Assembly (NCBI RefSeq): GCF_000013025.1
Contig: NC_008358.1
Coordinates: 2,046,001-2,110,000, forward strand
DNA: 64,000 nt
Reading direction: 5' to 3'
Origin: Hyphomonas neptunium ATCC 15444
GTDB lineage: Bacteria; Pseudomonadota; Alphaproteobacteria; Caulobacterales; Hyphomonadaceae
The notes under the pieces were generated by a model. The model worked only from the letters and a program-made list of their open reading frames with translations. It was not told where the DNA came from and made no database searches. Every line of letters starts with the position of its first letter. Position 1 is the first letter of the stretch. The translations under genes and the position numbers were made by a program. Shown here piece after piece: positions 20,423-28,217 of this stretch.

Positions 20423-20786
20423 CGCCCCCTCCGCCAAGGAACTGATCGAAGCGGTAAAATCCTTCCTCGACAAGACCGCGATGGTCCAGCTGCAAGGCCA
20501 TGCCGCCTTCCATGCCCGCGTGGCGTCCAATGCGCTCGCCACCGTGCTGCGCGAAATGGAGCAGCGCCCTGCCGCCGAAGCAAGAGAGCGCGAGCGCTTG
20601 CAGGCGCTTCTGAACTCGAAAGAGACAGATGTCAGCCTCTTGAACCGGGCACTGTGTGAGGAAATCCGGTCCAAGCGGGTTGACCTGGCGACGCCGGGCC
20701 TGTTGACCCACCTAAAATCGACCACAATTGACCAATTGTCTGTCGACCAGCCGGGCTATTCGGGACTTCGGACCGCTGCCCGCTAA
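20415..20786 (+). CDS. DUF6285-like partner of the APH kinase
   Basis: This small helical protein (123 aa) starts MHDAPSAKELIEAVKSFLDK, and its ATG overlaps the end of the kinase gene by eight bases. Short proteins of this kind, with an N-terminal helix of the form LI-AV--FL and a later AL--E segment, are regularly encoded directly after APH-like kinases of the acyl-CoA type (DUF6285). The function is unknown. The overlap implies coupled translation and probably a physical or regulatory partnership with the kinase. Confidence 0.75.
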   Translation: MHDAPSAKELIEAVKSFLDKTAMVQLQGHAAFHARVASNALATVLREMEQRPAAEARERERLQALLNSKETDVSLLNRALCEEIRSKRVDLATPGLLTHLKSTTIDQLSVDQPGYSGLRTAAR

Positions 20787-20801
20787 GTTGCGAGGGTAGC
20801 G

Positions 20802-21530
20802 ATGAATAAGTTTGTTCTGATGGGTATGGGCGCAGCGGTGCTGATTGCGGGCGGCGTAGCCGCGTGGATGATCACATCCAAGCCGGAACCAGAGCCCATC
20901 CCGCTTGATCCTTATGACTACGCGCTGGTCGAAAGCTGGGATGCAAAACCCACCGAGCAGCCCGCGGCCGTATGGGAAGACGGCTGGGCGATTGATGTTG
21001 TTCAGCTCACCGCCGACACCCGCCGCAATCCAGAGGATTTCGTCGCAGCTCTCAGCTCCATCGGCCCCGTCTACGCCCCCAAACTCCGCGCACTGGACTT
21101 TGCCGAAGACGCCGCCAGCGCGCTGCAGGAATATCTCGAAACCAGTAATAATGGCCGCGCCTTCGTCATCGCCACCAATCAGCCCCTGCCTGCCAGCGCG
21201 GTGCCGGTCATCAATGCGGACGCCATGGTGCGCGCCCGATTTGGCGGCGTGCTGTTGCTGGAGGATCAGGAAACGGCTTTCGCACCGGGCGTAAACCCGG
21301 CGAGCGTCTGCTCTGACCGGTTTGGCGCAGGAGAAGTCTGCGCAGCGCCCGTTGCGATCAAACGCACCGATGGCGAATGGGTCATCGACGAGGAAGGCCC
21401 GGCGGGCGAGGCGGTGCTCGATGGCTTTGCCGAATGGCTCGACGGCAGCGCGCCGAAACTGGCAGAGCCGCTGGGCGATCTGGAAGAAGTCGAGATCATC
21501 GACATCCGCCGCCCTGGCCAAACGGACTAG
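20802..21530 (+). CDS. Membrane-anchored protein of unknown function
   Basis: I do not recognise this 242-residue protein. It begins with an uncleaved-looking signal anchor (VLMGMGAAVLIAGGVAAWMI), then a Pro/Glu-rich spacer, then a soluble acidic domain containing DYALVESWDAKP and two cysteines (VCSDRFGAGEVCAAP) that could form a disulfide in the periplasm. It follows the DUF6285 gene by 15 bases and is probably co-transcribed. It is convergent with maiA, ten bases away. The composition (Ala, Glu, Pro rich) fits a periplasmic protein, so the reading frame is credible. Confidence 0.7.
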   Translation: MNKFVLMGMGAAVLIAGGVAAWMITSKPEPEPIPLDPYDYALVESWDAKPTEQPAAVWEDGWAIDVVQLTADTRRNPEDFVAALSSIGPVYAPKLRALDFAEDAASALQEYLETSNNGRAFVIATNQPLPASAVPVINADAMVRARFGGVLLLEDQETAFAPGVNPASVCSDRFGAGEVCAAPVAIKRTDGEWVIDEEGPAGEAVLDGFAEWLDGSAPKLAEPLGDLEEVEIIDIRRPGQTD

Positions 21531-21539
21531 AGCGCCAGG

Positions 21540-22190
21540 TTAAGCTGGCTTCGCGGAGGGCTGGTTTTCCGGCGCCGCGCGCTTGAACGGTTCAAGCGCC
21601 TGGCACGCCGCATCCACGGCCACAAGCCTTAGGAAGGGCGCCAGATCAACCTTGAACCGGCGCGCATTTGCCATCTGTGGGATGAGTGCGATTTCGGCGA
21701 TTCCCGGTGTATCTCCGAACAGGAAATCCCGGCCGGCCGATGCCTGCGCCATCTCCTCCAGAGCGCGGAAACCTCTGACAATCCACTCTGCATACCAACG
21801 GGAAACCGCCGCATCGTCCGCGCCAAACTCCTGGCGCAGATAGGCAAGCGGGCTGAGATTGTTGAGCGGGTGAATGTCGCAGGCGATAATGTCAGCAAAG
21901 GCCCGCGCCTGAAGGCGTGCCCAGGGATCGGCAGGCAGCAAAGCCGGTCCCGGCAGGCTCTCTTCAATCCATTCCAGAATAGCCATCGATTGGCCCGCCA
22001 TGCGCCCATCGACCTCAATTGACGGCACCCGCATCTGAGGGTTCAGCCGGCGGTATTCATCCGTGAGCTGTTCATCTACTCCGCTCAGAATATTGATTGG
22101 GACCAGGCTGTAATCGGCGCCCTTCAGATTGAGCGCGATGCGGACGCGGTAAGCGGCGGATGACCGCCAATAATCATAAAGCCGGATCAC
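21540..22190 (-). CDS. maiA: Maleylacetoacetate isomerase / zeta-class glutathione transferase
   Basis: This is a 216-residue zeta-class GST. The N-terminal thioredoxin-fold motif reads YWRSSAAYRVRIAL, with the SSxxxxR pattern of MaiA, and is followed by QMRVPSIEVDG (cis-Pro) and QSMAILEWIEE. MaiA isomerises maleylacetoacetate to fumarylacetoacetate in tyrosine breakdown, using glutathione. The GTG at 22188-22190 is chosen because it overlaps the astB stop as GTGA. It is the last gene of the arginine catabolic operon, and no other tyrosine-pathway gene is nearby, so its job here may differ. Confidence 0.85.
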   Translation of the reverse strand: MIRLYDYWRSSAAYRVRIALNLKGADYSLVPINILSGVDEQLTDEYRRLNPQMRVPSIEVDGRMAGQSMAILEWIEESLPGPALLPADPWARLQARAFADIIACDIHPLNNLSPLAYLRQEFGADDAAVSRWYAEWIVRGFRALEEMAQASAGRDFLFGDTPGIAEIALIPQMANARRFKVDLAPFLRLVAVDAACQALEPFKRAAPENQPSAKPA

Positions 22191-23509
22191 ACGAGATCCT
22201 CCAGTTCCAGAATGGACAACAGTTCTTCGCGCGCCAGGCGGCATTCATCTGCAAAGGCCGGATCAGCGAGATCTGCCGGAGACAGACGGTCCCGATAGGT
22301 GCGGCGCACGGCGGCCTGCAATTCGTCGATCAGCTCCTCATCCAGCAGCACGCCGGAGTGGCATTCGGCCAATTCGTCTGGCGTCATCACAACCCGTAGC
22401 CGCAGGCAGGCAGGCCCGCCGCCATTTCGCATCGACTGGCGCACATCCACATATTGCACCCGGCCGATCGGCCCGTTACCCGCAACCATCTGATCGCAGA
22501 AGCGCCGGGCCGTTTCTGTTTCCTGCGCCTCAAGCGGCGCAACAAGTACCAGCCGGTCTTCGCCCGGAAACTGGAGAAGCTGGGAATTGAAAAGGTAGGA
22601 CCGGATTGCGTCCTCCAGCGGAACATCCGCTTGCGGAACCATCACGGGCTTCAGGTCGAACAGACCGTCCGCAGCGCGGCGAAGGGCCTCCAGAGTGGCG
22701 GCAGTATCTTCAAACGCAGCCTCATGGAAGAACAGGGTATCGAGCGCGCCAACACAAACGACGTCGTTGTGAAATGCGCCGGCTTCGATAGCGCGCCTGG
22801 ATTGACGCGCGAATACGGTGCGCGTGGGATCAAGTTCATGTGCCCGCGCAACAGATTCAGCTGCCAGGCGTGTCTGGCGCGCCGGAAACCCGGCCGTCGG
22901 CTCCCCCGCATCGCGGCCGTACACAAACAGCTCCACGCCCTGCGCGCCGTGTTCTGCACACAGACGGACATGATTGGCCGCGCCTTCATCAGAAAAGTCC
23001 GGATGGGACGGCAATGCCCCATGAACTGAAAATCTGTGATCGCCTGCAAATATGGAGATCAAAGTTGTTGTCGTATCAGGATGTTCCAGGCTGCGGTGCA
23101 ACATGGTTGAGAGATTGGCCGCCGTGAAATGCAGCAGGCCATCTCCCGTGTCTGCCGAGGGCGAAACGGTTGCTGCATTCGCGGTCCACATGCTGCTGGC
23201 AGAATAGGCAGCCTTCAGAAGGCGGGGCGCTTGCTTTCCAGCCGCCTCGATAATGTTCGCGTCAGTTCCTGTGAAACCTGCCGAAACAAGGATGTCGAAA
23301 TTCGGCCGCGGCAACGGCGGCAGCACGCCCTGAGCCAGCCCCGCTCGAACAAGGAAGCGCATCTTCTCCAGCCCCTGCACGGCCGCTTCTCGGGGATTGG
23401 ACACATCACCGGCATTCCTTGAACTCGCAAGGTTGCCATCCGACAGGCCCCCATAATTATGGCTCGGACCGATCAACCCATCGAAATTGACCTCAACAGC
23501 ATCCCTCAT
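22187..23509 (-). CDS. astB: N-succinylarginine dihydrolase
   Basis: AstB hydrolyses N2-succinylarginine to succinylornithine, two ammonia and CO2, the second step of the arginine succinyltransferase pathway. The 440-residue length fits the family. The start VNFDGLIGPSHNYGGLS is diagnostic, and the nucleophile Cys lies in NGGGPACLRLRV near residue 370. It overlaps the methyltransferase upstream (ATGA) and maiA downstream (GTGA), four bases each. Confidence 0.96.
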   Translation of the reverse strand: MRDAVEVNFDGLIGPSHNYGGLSDGNLASSRNAGDVSNPREAAVQGLEKMRFLVRAGLAQGVLPPLPRPNFDILVSAGFTGTDANIIEAAGKQAPRLLKAAYSASSMWTANAATVSPSADTGDGLLHFTAANLSTMLHRSLEHPDTTTTLISIFAGDHRFSVHGALPSHPDFSDEGAANHVRLCAEHGAQGVELFVYGRDAGEPTAGFPARQTRLAAESVARAHELDPTRTVFARQSRRAIEAGAFHNDVVCVGALDTLFFHEAAFEDTAATLEALRRAADGLFDLKPVMVPQADVPLEDAIRSYLFNSQLLQFPGEDRLVLVAPLEAQETETARRFCDQMVAGNGPIGRVQYVDVRQSMRNGGGPACLRLRVVMTPDELAECHSGVLLDEELIDELQAAVRRTYRDRLSPADLADPAFADECRLAREELLSILELEDLV

Positions 23510-24339
23510 GCTTCAGCCTCAACGATCCATGCTGCCGCCTTCAAGCGAACACGGCCATCCTCGCCAGCCAACTCCTGGAGCTTGGCGACAATAACGCCCT
23601 TGACCGTTTCCGGATCAATCCCCTGCTCGCCCATTGCGCGCGACAAAGGGCCCATCTCAAGCATGAATGCAGCGCTCTCTTCAGCTGTTGTTCCGGGCAA
23701 TGCCAGGTCACCATCCCATGGCGTGACTGTGATGTTTCTCCAGCCGCTATCCATCAGCACACGGTTTACATAATCGGCATCCCCAAAAGCGAAGGGGCCG
23801 GGCGTGCCGGGTGGAGGGGGCGCTGGAGGTGTTGTAAGAAGATGCATGGCGGCCTGCAACGGCGTCAGCGCCCAGGCGTTCTCCTGCAATGGACGCCAGC
23901 AGGCAAAACGCAGACGGCCCTTCGGCTTCACGCTGGCCCGGATGTTGGCAAAGGCCGCGACTGGGTCTGCAAAGAACATCACCCCGAAGCGGGAAATAAC
24001 AAGATCAACCGGCTCTTTCGGTCTCCAGACGGCTGCGTCGGCGACGATAAATTCGATCCCCGCACTGACAGCAGCAGATCTCTGCTTTGCAAGTTCGACC
24101 AGCGGCGCAGACACATCCACACCCGTCACCGAGACATTTACAGCGCTGCCGGCCAAATTCAGCGATAAAGCGCCTGCGCCACAGCCGATGTCCATCACAG
24201 ACTGGCCGGGACTGGGCAGAACCGATGCAATGATCGCATCCACAAAGGGCGCCAGCATGACATCCATTCTGTCGGCGTCACGCACCCATTTCTGTCCGGC
24301 AGGGCCGTTCCAGTATTCAATCTGCGAGGTGTTATCCAT
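23506..24339 (-). CDS. Class I SAM-dependent methyltransferase inside the ast operon
   Basis: This 277-residue methyltransferase has motif I VMDIGCGAGALSLNLAG, an acidic motif II region (VTGVDVSAPLVELAKQR) and motif IV VDLVISRFGVMFFAD. The UbiE/type-11 fold is clear but the substrate is unknown. The ATG at 24337-24339 is preceded by GAGGAAAG; the frame runs further upstream into astD but without a ribosome site. It overlaps astB by four bases and follows astD by 11, so it is firmly embedded in the arginine operon. A tail around QEQGIDPETVKGV has no obvious signature. Confidence 0.85.
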   Translation of the reverse strand: MDNTSQIEYWNGPAGQKWVRDADRMDVMLAPFVDAIIASVLPSPGQSVMDIGCGAGALSLNLAGSAVNVSVTGVDVSAPLVELAKQRSAAVSAGIEFIVADAAVWRPKEPVDLVISRFGVMFFADPVAAFANIRASVKPKGRLRFACWRPLQENAWALTPLQAAMHLLTTPPAPPPPGTPGPFAFGDADYVNRVLMDSGWRNITVTPWDGDLALPGTTAEESAAFMLEMGPLSRAMGEQGIDPETVKGVIVAKLQELAGEDGRVRLKAAAWIVEAEA

Positions 24340-24350
24340 TTTTTCTTTCC

Positions 24351-25805
24351 TCAGGACGGGAAACCCGGCGCCGTCATCCGCGCAGCTTTCGGCGCCAGCT
24401 GGCTGGCTTGCGGCCAGGCGCAGTAATCCGCCGCATAATACGCTCCCGGACGGAAGTTTCCCGACAAGCCCGGACCGCCAAATGGCATGGCGCCACTTGC
24501 GCCAGCCGTTGGCCGGTTCCTGTTCAGAATACCCGCCCGCATTTCGCTGTAAGCACGGGCCCATAGCGCGTCATCGTCACTTACAAGCCCGCCGGACAGG
24601 CCGTATCTGGATGCGTTTGCCCGCGCTATCGCCTCGTCAAAACTCGCCACACGGACAATCTGTATGAGCGGACCGAACAGTTCTTCATCCGGAACATCCC
24701 GCGCTTCGGTTACATCTACAACGCCCGGAGACACAAAGCCGGTGCCCTGCGGTCCAGCCTCCAGCGGAAGCAATGAAGCGGCGCCCTTGGAAAGCAGCAT
24801 CTCATAGAACGCCACGGCCTGCGAGGCGGCGGTGTGAGACACCAGTGGCCCCATGAAGATGCCGGGCTCGTCCCAGGCGCCCACCTCAATGCCTTTGGCC
24901 CGCGCTATAATTGCCTCCAATACCTTGTCACCGAATGCGCCATTGGGAAGGATCAACCGGCGCGCACAGGAACAGCGTTGCCCTGTCGTCAGATAGGCAG
25001 ACTGGGCCGCGATGTCGGCTGCCGCGTCAACATCTGCAGGCTCCCAGACAATCAAAGGATTGTTGCCACCCATTTCAAGGGCAAGGATCACCTCTGGACG
25101 GCCTGCGAAGTGCTTATGAAAAAACACGCCCGTCGCCGCAGAGCCCGTAAACAAAAGCCCATTGATGGGCTGATCGATGAGCGCTGCACCCGTATCGCGG
25201 CCGCCGTGAACAATATTGAGACATCCTGGCGGCAGACCGGCGGCCTCGAACGCATCTGCCATCAGGCGGGCGACGGACGGCGCCAATTCGGAGGGCTTGA
25301 AAACGCAGGTGTTTCCCGCCAACAGCGCCGGAACGATATGACCATTGGGCAAATGGCCAGGAAAGTTGAATGGTCCGAACACGGCCATTACGCCATGGGG
25401 CCGGTGTGTGAGACGGGACTGCCCGAACGCCGCGGGCTCATCACGCTCGCCGGCACGTTCTTTCAAAGCGGCCACAGATACGGCAATCTTGGCCTTCATC
25501 GTGGCCGCTTCTGCCTGAGAGTCCCACAGCGCCTTTCCCATATCCCGGCTGATGGCTTCGGCGATTTCCCCGGCGCGCTTTCCCAGTTCCTCCGCGTACC
25601 GCTCGAGGATCGAGATGCGTTCCGCAACAGGCGTTCTGGCCCAGCCGGAGAATGCAGCTTGGGCGGAGGCAACAGCGGCCTTTACATCTTCTGCATTTGC
25701 AGAGCCGCCCTGCCAGCTGACTTCGCCCGTCGCCGGACAGTTCTTCGCAAATGACGCGCCGCCGCCGACATGCCATTTTACATCGATATAGACACCATCA
25801 GACAT
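24351..25805 (-). CDS. astD: N-succinylglutamate 5-semialdehyde dehydrogenase
   Basis: AstD oxidises succinylglutamate semialdehyde to succinylglutamate with NAD+, the fourth step of the AST pathway. It is an aldehyde dehydrogenase of 484 residues with GPFNFPGHLPNGHIVPAL, the general base Glu244 in ALEMGGNNP and the nucleophile Cys278 in GQRCSCARR, which is the AstD-type form of this motif. The TAATG overlap with astA upstream is one base. Confidence 0.95.
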   Translation of the reverse strand: MSDGVYIDVKWHVGGGASFAKNCPATGEVSWQGGSANAEDVKAAVASAQAAFSGWARTPVAERISILERYAEELGKRAGEIAEAISRDMGKALWDSQAEAATMKAKIAVSVAALKERAGERDEPAAFGQSRLTHRPHGVMAVFGPFNFPGHLPNGHIVPALLAGNTCVFKPSELAPSVARLMADAFEAAGLPPGCLNIVHGGRDTGAALIDQPINGLLFTGSAATGVFFHKHFAGRPEVILALEMGGNNPLIVWEPADVDAAADIAAQSAYLTTGQRCSCARRLILPNGAFGDKVLEAIIARAKGIEVGAWDEPGIFMGPLVSHTAASQAVAFYEMLLSKGAASLLPLEAGPQGTGFVSPGVVDVTEARDVPDEELFGPLIQIVRVASFDEAIARANASRYGLSGGLVSDDDALWARAYSEMRAGILNRNRPTAGASGAMPFGGPGLSGNFRPGAYYAADYCAWPQASQLAPKAARMTAPGFPS

Positions 25806-26845
25806 TACTTACTCCGTACCCAGATCCTTGCCGGCATGCCAGGTTTCAGCCGCAATGCTTCAAGGATTTCCGCAGACGCCACCAAACCGCTGTCGCCCCG
25901 TCGCACAAATTTTCCGAGACAGACACGGAAATCCGGCAGACGGTTGCTCGACAGCATACCCTGGCGCGCATCCTTGTCGCCTTCTACCTCGCCGGCCTCT
26001 ACCGTAACAACGCGGCTTTCCTGGATCGTGCGGATATGACGCCTCTGGGCCGCGACCAGCGGACCGCCATCAAAGATGTCGACCGTCCGGTCGAACTCGA
26101 AGCCTTCCCACTGCAGCAGCTTGTAGGCGCCAACGCCTTCAGAATGGCACCGACCGATGACTTCGCGCGCCTCTGGCGGGAGCAGGTCAACATAGACCGG
26201 GTAGCGCGGCATCAGGTCGACGATGAACTGGTTGTCGGTCGTCGCCGAAAGGCGGTCAGCCTCGGCGAAGTCCATCCGGAAGAAGTGCCGGCCCAGACAC
26301 TCCCAGAAGGGCGACTCGCCGGTATCATCCACCACGCCGCGAAGTTCGGCCAGTACGCGGTCGCTGAAGCGCTCCGGGGCAGCCGCCATCAGAAGATACC
26401 GTGATTGCGCGGCGAGGCGGCCCGCGCCCCCTCCCCGGTGATCCGGCTTGAGAAACAATGTGCCGACTTCCGTGTAGCCGACATATTCATTCGTCAGGAT
26501 AAGCGCGTCCATATCAAAGCGGAGGTTTCCTGCCGCATGGCTCGCCTGCGCCAGTGTGATGATGCGATAGTTGAAGAAGGGCTGATCAATCCCGGTGCCG
26601 GCTTTCACGGCGGAGCAGCCAACCACCTTGCCGGTGGGCACATGCTCCATCATCATCAGATACTTTCCGTACTGAAGATTCTGCTGCCGTCCATGAAATG
26701 CCCGCTCGGATTTTTCGAGCCGCTCCATCAGGATGGGCTCATCGACCGGCAAGCTGGTAAATCCAGGGCCGGACAATTCCGCCAGCCCCATCAGGGCCTC
26801 GAGATCATCGAGCCTTGAAGGACGCATCACATATTCGGTTGTCAT
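25805..26845 (-). CDS. astA: Arginine N-succinyltransferase
   Basis: AstA transfers succinyl from succinyl-CoA to the alpha-amino group of arginine, the entry step of the AST pathway. The 346-residue protein has the family segments RPSRLDDLEALMGLAELSGPGFTSLP at the N terminus, CSAVKAGTG, EVGTLFLKPDHRGGGAGRLA (acetyl-CoA-type binding loop) and the C-terminal fold ending RIWVRSK. It starts directly after the M20 peptidase stop with no gap. Confidence 0.96.
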   Translation of the reverse strand: MTTEYVMRPSRLDDLEALMGLAELSGPGFTSLPVDEPILMERLEKSERAFHGRQQNLQYGKYLMMMEHVPTGKVVGCSAVKAGTGIDQPFFNYRIITLAQASHAAGNLRFDMDALILTNEYVGYTEVGTLFLKPDHRGGGAGRLAAQSRYLLMAAAPERFSDRVLAELRGVVDDTGESPFWECLGRHFFRMDFAEADRLSATTDNQFIVDLMPRYPVYVDLLPPEAREVIGRCHSEGVGAYKLLQWEGFEFDRTVDIFDGGPLVAAQRRHIRTIQESRVVTVEAGEVEGDKDARQGMLSSNRLPDFRVCLGKFVRRGDSGLVASAEILEALRLKPGMPARIWVRSK

Positions 26846-28105
26846 TCAGCGCCCCATCAGGTCCTTGATGCGCTTCCCATCCATCCGGCCGTCCGCCAGC
26901 CGGTTGAGGATCAACGCCGAGAGCGTCGCGCGCTCCACAAAACTGTCGACGATGACGAACTCCTCATTTGAGTGAATCCGGCCACCGCGCACGCCGAGCG
27001 TATCCACATTCGGAACCCCGGCCGCGAAAATATTGTTGCCTTCACAGACCCCGCCCGTATCGACGAATTCCAGGTCCAGGCCGATCGCGCAGCCGGTTGC
27101 GTGGACCGCGTCAAACAGGGCCTGCTGCGCCGTATTGCGAGGCTTGGGTGGGCGATAAAAGCCGCCATGCAGATGGCCGTGAATGCCGTTGCGCGCCGTT
27201 GCGCGTTCAAAGAGGCGGCCGACCTGCTGGGTTGCCCAGGCTGAGGCCTCCGCATCGGGCGCACGGGCACCGAACCGCACAACTGCCAGATCCGGCACGA
27301 TATTGACCGGTCCGCCGCCTTCGATTGCACCGACATTGAACGTGACGCCGTCGCGCTGACCGTTCAGCCCTTCCAGGCCGACCACCAGCTCAGCGGCCGC
27401 CTCGATAGCGCTGCGGCCTTCTTCTTTTGCACGGCCGGCATGGGCGGCGCGGCCATGGAGCACGATGTCGAACACGGCAGAGCCCTTGCGCCCGCCAGAC
27501 ATGGCGCCCGTCTCCATTGCGGGCTCATAGGTCATGCCGATGTGCGCGCCGGAACGGGCAGCTTCCGTGAGAGCGCCGGCGCTTGCAAAGTTTCCGATTT
27601 CCTCATCCGGCGTCATGACGATCCGGTAGCCGAGGCGATCCTTGAGCGGACCAGCTTCGAATGCCTTGAGGGCTTCGAGCATCAGGCTCAGCCCTCCCTT
27701 CATGTCGGCCATTCCCGGCCCGTTGATCTGGCCATTGCCAAGATCCCGGATGGTCTCGAACGTGCCCGGCGGAAAGACGGTGTCATAGTGGCCGGACATA
27801 ACCACCTGGATCGGCGCGGAGGGGCGCGACTGGACCTGGATGATCGGGCCGGTGTGCATTTCGGACGTCCGGCCATCAGCGCCGACCGTTTCAAAGCCGG
27901 GGCCTTCGACCAGGTTGACGTCGGCCTCAAGCGCCGAGAATGCATCCGCCAGCTTGGGGGCCAGCGTCTTCAGGCCATCGATATTGTAACTGCCGGTGTT
28001 GATGGAGGACCAGCCATGCGCGCGCGTGACCATATCCGTTGCGGCCGCGGCAAGACGCTCGCGAGCGGCCTCATCTTCGCGGGTAAGAGAGCTGAGTTGG
28101 TTCAT
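26846..28105 (-). CDS. M20-family metallopeptidase/deacylase heading the ast operon
   Basis: This 419-residue M20 peptidase of the glutamate carboxypeptidase/ArgE-DapE type retains the whole two-metal site. The ligands are His in MSGHYDTV, Asp in GPGMADMKGG, the Glu pair in TPDEEIGN, an acidic residue in TYEPAMETG and His in GRIHSNEEF. The dimerisation-domain His is in RAAHAGRAKEEG. As the first gene of an operon that lacks astE, it is a good candidate to hydrolyse N-succinylglutamate to glutamate and succinate, the last step of the pathway. This is inference from position and chemistry. The start at 28105 is the first ATG. Confidence 0.85.
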   Translation of the reverse strand: MNQLSSLTREDEAARERLAAAATDMVTRAHGWSSINTGSYNIDGLKTLAPKLADAFSALEADVNLVEGPGFETVGADGRTSEMHTGPIIQVQSRPSAPIQVVMSGHYDTVFPPGTFETIRDLGNGQINGPGMADMKGGLSLMLEALKAFEAGPLKDRLGYRIVMTPDEEIGNFASAGALTEAARSGAHIGMTYEPAMETGAMSGGRKGSAVFDIVLHGRAAHAGRAKEEGRSAIEAAAELVVGLEGLNGQRDGVTFNVGAIEGGGPVNIVPDLAVVRFGARAPDAEASAWATQQVGRLFERATARNGIHGHLHGGFYRPPKPRNTAQQALFDAVHATGCAIGLDLEFVDTGGVCEGNNIFAAGVPNVDTLGVRGGRIHSNEEFVIVDSFVERATLSALILNRLADGRMDGKRIKDLMGR

Positions 28106-28160
28106 AGCCCCTTGGTTTCACAGCTGAAGCCACCCGGCAAGCCTTCGCCCTTACCCCACG

Positions 28161-28197
28161 AAAACAAAAAACGGCCCAGCTTTCGCCGGGCCGTTTC
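28161..28197 (-). terminator. Intrinsic terminator after the OmpA-like gene
   Basis: A perfect eight-pair stem (28170-28177 with 28188-28195) with a loop of ten is followed on the minus strand by TTTTTTGTTTTC. It lies about 20 bases after the ompA stop and just upstream of the ast operon, so it insulates the two. Confidence 0.9.
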
Positions 28198-28217
28198 CTT
28201 AAGGGTATCAATCGCCG

